Below are positions 60,519 to 64,000 of a stretch of 64,000 bases of DNA, piece by piece. The first letter of the stretch is position 1. Each line of letters begins with the position of its first letter. Where the stretch lies: NCBI RefSeq assembly GCF_003390935.1, contig NZ_QNQZ01000005.1, positions 186,001 through 250,000 of the forward strand. Direction: 5' to 3'. This stretch comes from Lewinella sp. IMCC34191 (GTDB lineage Bacteria; Bacteroidota; Bacteroidia; Chitinophagales; Saprospiraceae). The position numbers were made by a program, and so were the translations under genes. The notes beneath the pieces were generated by a model that was not told where the DNA came from, searched no databases, and saw nothing but the letters and a program-made list of their open reading frames with translations.

Positions 60519-60917
60519 TCACTCGGCCGGTCTCCGGTAGGTGATATCGGCGAAGTCCGAGCATTCATTGCCCCCGGCGAGGAAGCATAGTTGCTTGGTG
60601 CGAACCACGGCTTTCGTTCGGAGGCTATCGGGCGTACCGTCGTAGTCAAGGTAGATCGTGTCCCGATCCATACGGAAGGTACCCCATTTCCAGCTATTCC
60701 GACTCAAGGATAATTCGAAAGTGGAATCCCTGAATAACCGAACCTTCACCCAGCCAACGGGGGCCTCTCGCTCCGCGGCCAGAAGCAGGTCAGTGGGCTC
60801 CTCGGTATTGCAATAGCATAGCAAGCTGATTGCGCCGCACAGGATTAGGATCCACGCGATTGGCGCTCGCCAAGCTTGGCCAGTCTCTTTATGTGTTCTG
60901 AAACGAGTGTAGCCCAT
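60519..60917 (-). CDS. Small hypothetical exported protein
   Basis: A 132-residue protein with an N-terminal hydrophobic segment (APIAWILILCGAISLLCYC) ending in a possible lipobox (LLCYC) followed by NTEEPTD. The mature part is beta-rich (KVRLFRDSTFELSLSRNSWKWGTFRMDRDTIYLDYDG). Not recognised. The 171-base gap to batC holds nothing clear. Confidence 0.55.
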   Translation of the reverse strand: MGYTRFRTHKETGQAWRAPIAWILILCGAISLLCYCNTEEPTDLLLAAEREAPVGWVKVRLFRDSTFELSLSRNSWKWGTFRMDRDTIYLDYDGTPDSLRTKAVVRTKQLCFLAGGNECSDFADITYRRPAE

Positions 60918-60970
60918 AGTCCCGCACTGCTATTAAGGACAGTGTTGACAGGTAAACAGCGCTCGTCTAG

Positions 60971-61187
60971 ACATCGGATGTGTCAGGTCGGTAAATTTGT
61001 CAGACATCGGATGTTGACCGCTGGGCTTGATGCCGTCCAAAAAGCAGAAAGCGCTCAAATTTGAGTAAATGCTACCGCCTGATCGGCTAATTCTTGCAAA
61101 AACGCAAGTCCAAGGCCTCCATTCGCCTGAGAAGACACCTGCCACATCCGATGTCTGCAATCTTGTCAGTACTGACACATCCGATGT
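60971..61187. repeat. 217-base inverted-repeat structure with four ACATCSGATGT sites
   Basis: ACATCGGATGT occurs at 60971 and 61004, and its reverse complement ACATCCGATGT at 61144 and 61177. The outermost 16 bases, ACATCGGATGTGTCAG, are exactly repeated in inverted orientation at the right end. The right arm also holds the perfect palindrome TGTCAGTACTGACA. No open frame of note lies between. Each arm having two identical sites looks like transposon ends or a MITE. Confidence 0.7.
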
Positions 61188-61197
61188 TTACAGCGTC

Positions 61198-62007
61198 TTA
61201 TTCCCCCATATCTGGCACCGCCCCGTGTACCCGCTCCGCCGGTTGATCCAGGAAAGTCTTGACATCGGTATACAGTTTTTCCGGCTGCTCCGCGTGCACC
61301 CAGTGGCCGGCATCGGCGATCGTGACCAGTTTTGCCTGCGGAAAGTGGTGCTCGATGACGTCCATATCGTCGTCCTCCACGTATCCGCTTTTTCCGCCGC
61401 GGACGAACAGGGCCGGCCCAGGAAAGGTCTGCCCGGCCGTACCGATTGGCGCGATCAGGTTTTCGTAATCCCGATCGAGAACCTCCAAATTCATCCGCCA
61501 GCGGAAGCCATCCTTAGAGTCCCGGGCCAGGTTCTTTAGTAAAAACATGCGCACACCTTCGTCTTTCATATAGGGGGCCATCAGCTCGTCCGCGTGCCGG
61601 CGGTCGTCGATGTCCTTGGGGTCCAGAGCCTTGAGGGCCGCGAAGACGTCGTCGTGGCCGCGACCGTACCGCCGCGGCGCCATATCCACCACAACCAATT
61701 TTTCTACGAGCGTCGGATAATCCAGCGCGCACTGCATGGCTACCTTTCCCCCCATGCTGTGTCCGAGCAGGTGACAGCGATCAATGCCCTGTTCTTCCAA
61801 AAAAGCGGCCAGGTCTTCCGCCATGAGGGGATAGGTCATCTCGTCGGCGTGCGGGCTCCGGCCGTGATTGCGTAAGTCGACCAGGATGACTTTAAAGTCT
61901 TCCGCCCATTTGCGGGCGATAGTGGACCAGTTATCGAGATTTCCGAATAAGCCGTGGAGGATGACGAAGGGGAAGCCTTCACCGTGGACTTTGTAATTGA
62001 GCTGCAT
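61198..62007 (-). CDS. Alpha/beta hydrolase, YbfF-like esterase
   Basis: A 269-residue cytosolic esterase: oxyanion region VILHGLFGNLDNW, then VDLRNHGRSPH, nucleophile elbow LLGHSMGGK (S84), acidic residue near LFVRGGKSGYV and histidine in ADAGHWVHAEQP. All of these fit the YbfF/ABHD11-type acyl-esterase group. The ATG at 62007 starts the domain; the frame extends to 62052 upstream with an unlikely leader. The inverted-repeat structure begins 11 bases after its stop. Confidence 0.88.
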   Translation of the reverse strand: MQLNYKVHGEGFPFVILHGLFGNLDNWSTIARKWAEDFKVILVDLRNHGRSPHADEMTYPLMAEDLAAFLEEQGIDRCHLLGHSMGGKVAMQCALDYPTLVEKLVVVDMAPRRYGRGHDDVFAALKALDPKDIDDRRHADELMAPYMKDEGVRMFLLKNLARDSKDGFRWRMNLEVLDRDYENLIAPIGTAGQTFPGPALFVRGGKSGYVEDDDMDVIEHHFPQAKLVTIADAGHWVHAEQPEKLYTDVKTFLDQPAERVHGAVPDMGE

Positions 62008-62088
62008 ATATGCGCAGACGCGAAGGCCTTTGCGGAGGTTCACACAACGCAATCGCTTCGGATCGAAATCCGCGACCCGTCCACTCTT

Positions 62089-63576
62089 TTACTCCTCTTT
62101 CTCCTGGCGCTCCTCCGGTTCGGGTTCCGGCTTTTGTCCGTTTTCCCCGGCCAGCCCGTGTGCCGCCTGCTGCGTACCGATGACCCGGTCCAGCCCCTTG
62201 CCCCCCCGTATCCATAGGTCGCGCTGCGGGAATGGAATCTCGACTCCCTTCTCCCGGAAGCCCTGGTCAATCCCAAAGCGGACGTCACTCTTTACATCCT
62301 CGATCCGCAGAAAGTCGCGCGACCAGAAGATGATCTCGAAGTCCAGCGAGGAATTGCCAAAGTCCAGAAAGCGGACGATCGGATTCGGTGTCTTGAGTAT
62401 CCGGGGGTGATCCAAAGCCACCTTCATCAGGATCTCCTTTACCAGATTCGTATCCGACCCGTAGGCTACCCCCACGCCGACGTGAAAGCGGGCTTTGCGC
62501 TCTACATGGCTCCAGTTGACGACGTTCTCGCCGATCAATTTGGAGTTCGGAACGAAGATGATGATGTCGTCGCGGGTTTCTATCGTGGCGGTTCGCGCAC
62601 CTATTTTGCGGACCGTCCCGATCTGGTGGTCGGCCACCTCTACCACGTCCCCGACCATCACGCCACGTTCGAAGAGGATGATCACCCCGCAGATCAAATC
62701 ATTGAAGGTTTGCTGCAGCCCGATACCGATACCCACCAGGAGCGCCGCCGCACCGGTCCAGAGCACGACCAGGTCAAAGCCCGCAGCCTGAAGTACCAAT
62801 AGGACGCCGACCACGTACACGAAGTACGTAATGAGTCGGTTGATCGCGTACTGGCTTCCGGCATCCACTTTGGAACGCCGGTAGTAAGCGCCAAGAATGA
62901 GGTTCGTCACCGCCATCAGCAATAGACGGAGAAACAGAAAGACCGCTCCCGCGAAGACGACGTTCCCTACCGTAATAGTCGAAGTCGTTTCACCGCTTTG
63001 GTCCCGGAAGGCGTAAAGTACGAGCGAGGCCAGCCCCGTATCATTAAGCACAACCAGCAACGCCAGGGTATACATGAATGGCCGTACCGCCCGGAAACGG
63101 TTGGCGGCCGCCTCCTCCTCGGAAAGCGACTGGGCGGTCGCCGTCGTCGACATATGCATCCGGTGGTACCGCTGTACGAGTAATTCTTCGATCAGGATAT
63201 CCAAAACGTTTGCCACGATAAAGGCCAGCAGGGCTTTGACGATCGTACTGATGCGGACAACCAGGTAGACCGGCGGGCCGTCACTCGTACTTGCCTGCTG
63301 GATAGGCTCGTTCACGAAGGTGATATCGATATTCAGAATCCGCAGGATCACGATCACCAACAGGCTAAAGAGAGAAAACCGCGTCACGTTGCGCACCCGC
63401 GTGCGGTTCTTGACGCTGACCGCTTCCCGGCCGTAATACCAGGGCAGGACGCGGCGGACCATCAGGTAATTCGTGCCAAGCAATATCACCGTAGCTACCC
63501 CGATCAGCAGCAGCTGATAGGCGGTCACCGTGAATCCCATAAACTCCAACAAGATTAGTTCCCTCAGTTGGTCCAT
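62089..63576 (-). CDS. MscS-family mechanosensitive channel
   Basis: A 495-residue inner-membrane channel with several N-terminal helices, then the MscS core: pore-lining helix VVLWTGAAALLVGIGIGLQQTFNDLICGVIILFER and the beta domain motif VGDVVEVADHQIGTVRKIGARTATIETRDDIIIFVPNSKLIGENVVNW. It is longer than E. coli MscS and resembles the multi-helix YbiO/YkuT-like group. The C-terminus is a charged Glu/Gln/Pro tail. It relieves turgor on osmotic downshock. Divergent from adenine deaminase. Confidence 0.92.
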   Translation of the reverse strand: MDQLRELILLEFMGFTVTAYQLLLIGVATVILLGTNYLMVRRVLPWYYGREAVSVKNRTRVRNVTRFSLFSLLVIVILRILNIDITFVNEPIQQASTSDGPPVYLVVRISTIVKALLAFIVANVLDILIEELLVQRYHRMHMSTTATAQSLSEEEAAANRFRAVRPFMYTLALLVVLNDTGLASLVLYAFRDQSGETTSTITVGNVVFAGAVFLFLRLLLMAVTNLILGAYYRRSKVDAGSQYAINRLITYFVYVVGVLLVLQAAGFDLVVLWTGAAALLVGIGIGLQQTFNDLICGVIILFERGVMVGDVVEVADHQIGTVRKIGARTATIETRDDIIIFVPNSKLIGENVVNWSHVERKARFHVGVGVAYGSDTNLVKEILMKVALDHPRILKTPNPIVRFLDFGNSSLDFEIIFWSRDFLRIEDVKSDVRFGIDQGFREKGVEIPFPQRDLWIRGGKGLDRVIGTQQAAHGLAGENGQKPEPEPEERQEKEE

Positions 63577-63641
63577 AAGTATCGCAAAGTACAACCCGCG
63601 GCTCCCCTATCCGTTGGGGCAAGACAACATTCTACCTCCAG

Positions 63642-64000
63642 ATGCAGGAAATCAAGGGGCGGTACGTCGACCTCGACGCCCGGGAAATTTACGGCGCGGT
63701 CATGACTATCGACGACGAAGGCCGTATCGCGTCCATCCAGCGGGACCCCTCCCGCGACAAACGCGGCTGGTTCATTTTGCCCGGATTCGTCGATGCCCAC
63801 GTCCACATCGAATCCTCCATGCTCTTGCCCGTCGAATTTGCTAAACTCGCCGTCGTACACGGTACGGTGGCTACGGTCAGCGACCCCCACGAGATCGCTA
63901 ACGTGATGGGCCTGGAAGGCGTCGAGTACATGATCGATAATGCCCGCCACACTGCCCTGAGTATTCACTTCGGCGCGCCGTCCTGCGTACCGGCCACCAC
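63642..64000 (+). CDS. ade: Adenine deaminase, 5' part
   Basis: The first 119 codons of an amidohydrolase; the gene runs off the right edge. [19 protein letters not shown] carries the H-x-H metal motif, followed by [28 protein letters not shown] and [11 protein letters not shown], a combination specific to the AdeC type adenine deaminase, which converts adenine to hypoxanthine with ammonia release using Mn/Fe. Confidence 0.92.
   Translation, partial: MQEIKGRYVDLDAREIYGAVMTIDDEGRIASIQRDPSRDKRGWFILPGFVDAHVHIESSMLLPVEFAKLAVVHGTVATVSDPHEIANVMGLEGVEYMIDNARHTALSIHFGAPSCVPAT

Noticed and set aside
60971-61187. Four ACATCSGATGT sites considered as a CRISPR or a terminator pair
   Set aside because: Sites are inverted in pairs, not direct repeats, and there are no T-runs next to the stems.
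1-64000. tRNA, rRNA or riboswitch genes
   Set aside because: I looked for T-loop motifs, conserved rRNA segments and known riboswitch cores in the gaps and found none convincing.

Overview
The window reads as chromosomal DNA of a GC-rich member of the Bacteroidota, most likely a Saprospiria/Lewinella-type marine bacterium. The evidence is two SusC/SusD pairs, a type IX secretion (T9SS) C-terminal sorting domain, families largely confined to Bacteroidota (DUF5690, DUF5723, DUF6427, BatC/BatD, Pycsar-effector-like TM proteins), and promoters of the TAnnTTTG type. No rRNA, tRNA, CRISPR array, prophage or intact insertion sequence is visible. The genus is inference.

Layout. 0.2-6.3 kb: small metabolic and defence genes, including a DUF7010-like membrane protein, a VOC protein, a subclass-B1 metallo-beta-lactamase with a complete active site, an SdpR/SdpI autoregulated pair with a clear palindromic operator, a thioredoxin-like protein, a small Lys-rich protein and an S41 protease. 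6.3-25.9 kb: a phosphorus-scavenging island. A leftward five-gene operon (XRE-cupin regulator, DUF5690 transporter, alkaline-phosphatase-superfamily enzyme, FAD oxidoreductase, phosphonatase-like HAD hydrolase) is divergent from a SusCD pair. A small ABC exporter follows, then a second SusCD pair, a PhoA-type phosphatase, and a second phosphatase fused to an N-terminal phosphodiesterase-like domain. The enzymes could take an imported phosphonate or phosphodiester to inorganic phosphate. 26-43 kb: single genes and short pairs, including a Gfo/Idh/MocA oxidoreductase with a signal peptide, an IS256-type transposase remnant, a GH43 glycosidase, a second Lys-rich small protein, an MFS exporter, an internally duplicated lipoprotein, two AraC-type regulators, S1/P1 nuclease, two YdeI-like proteins and DinB.

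43-64 kb: a 1,100-residue T9SS cargo (sugar dehydrogenase propeller, second repeat propeller, Ig-like and ricin-like domains), HflX, DUF2306, DUF2071, M29 aminopeptidase, a putative degenerate nuclease-fold protein, a Pycsar-effector-like membrane protein with a ruined HD domain, a lipoprotein plus DUF5723 pair, MscL, DUF6427-BatD-BatC, an alpha/beta hydrolase, MscS and the start of adenine deaminase.

Three kinds of non-coding structure recur. (1) A 15-base GC-rich repeat, CCTGCGCTCCGSCGC, occurs at 11 places, ten of them between genes, once as a perfect 15-bp hairpin. (2) A second palindromic repeat of about 47-57 bases occurs three times plus one degenerate copy at 40.9-46.7 kb. (3) Promoter boxes TAnnTTYG lie only 4-6 bases before several start codons, suggesting leaderless transcripts. 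A 217-base inverted-repeat structure at 60.97-61.19 kb and a pair of perfect palindromes at 53.4 kb are not explained by any gene.
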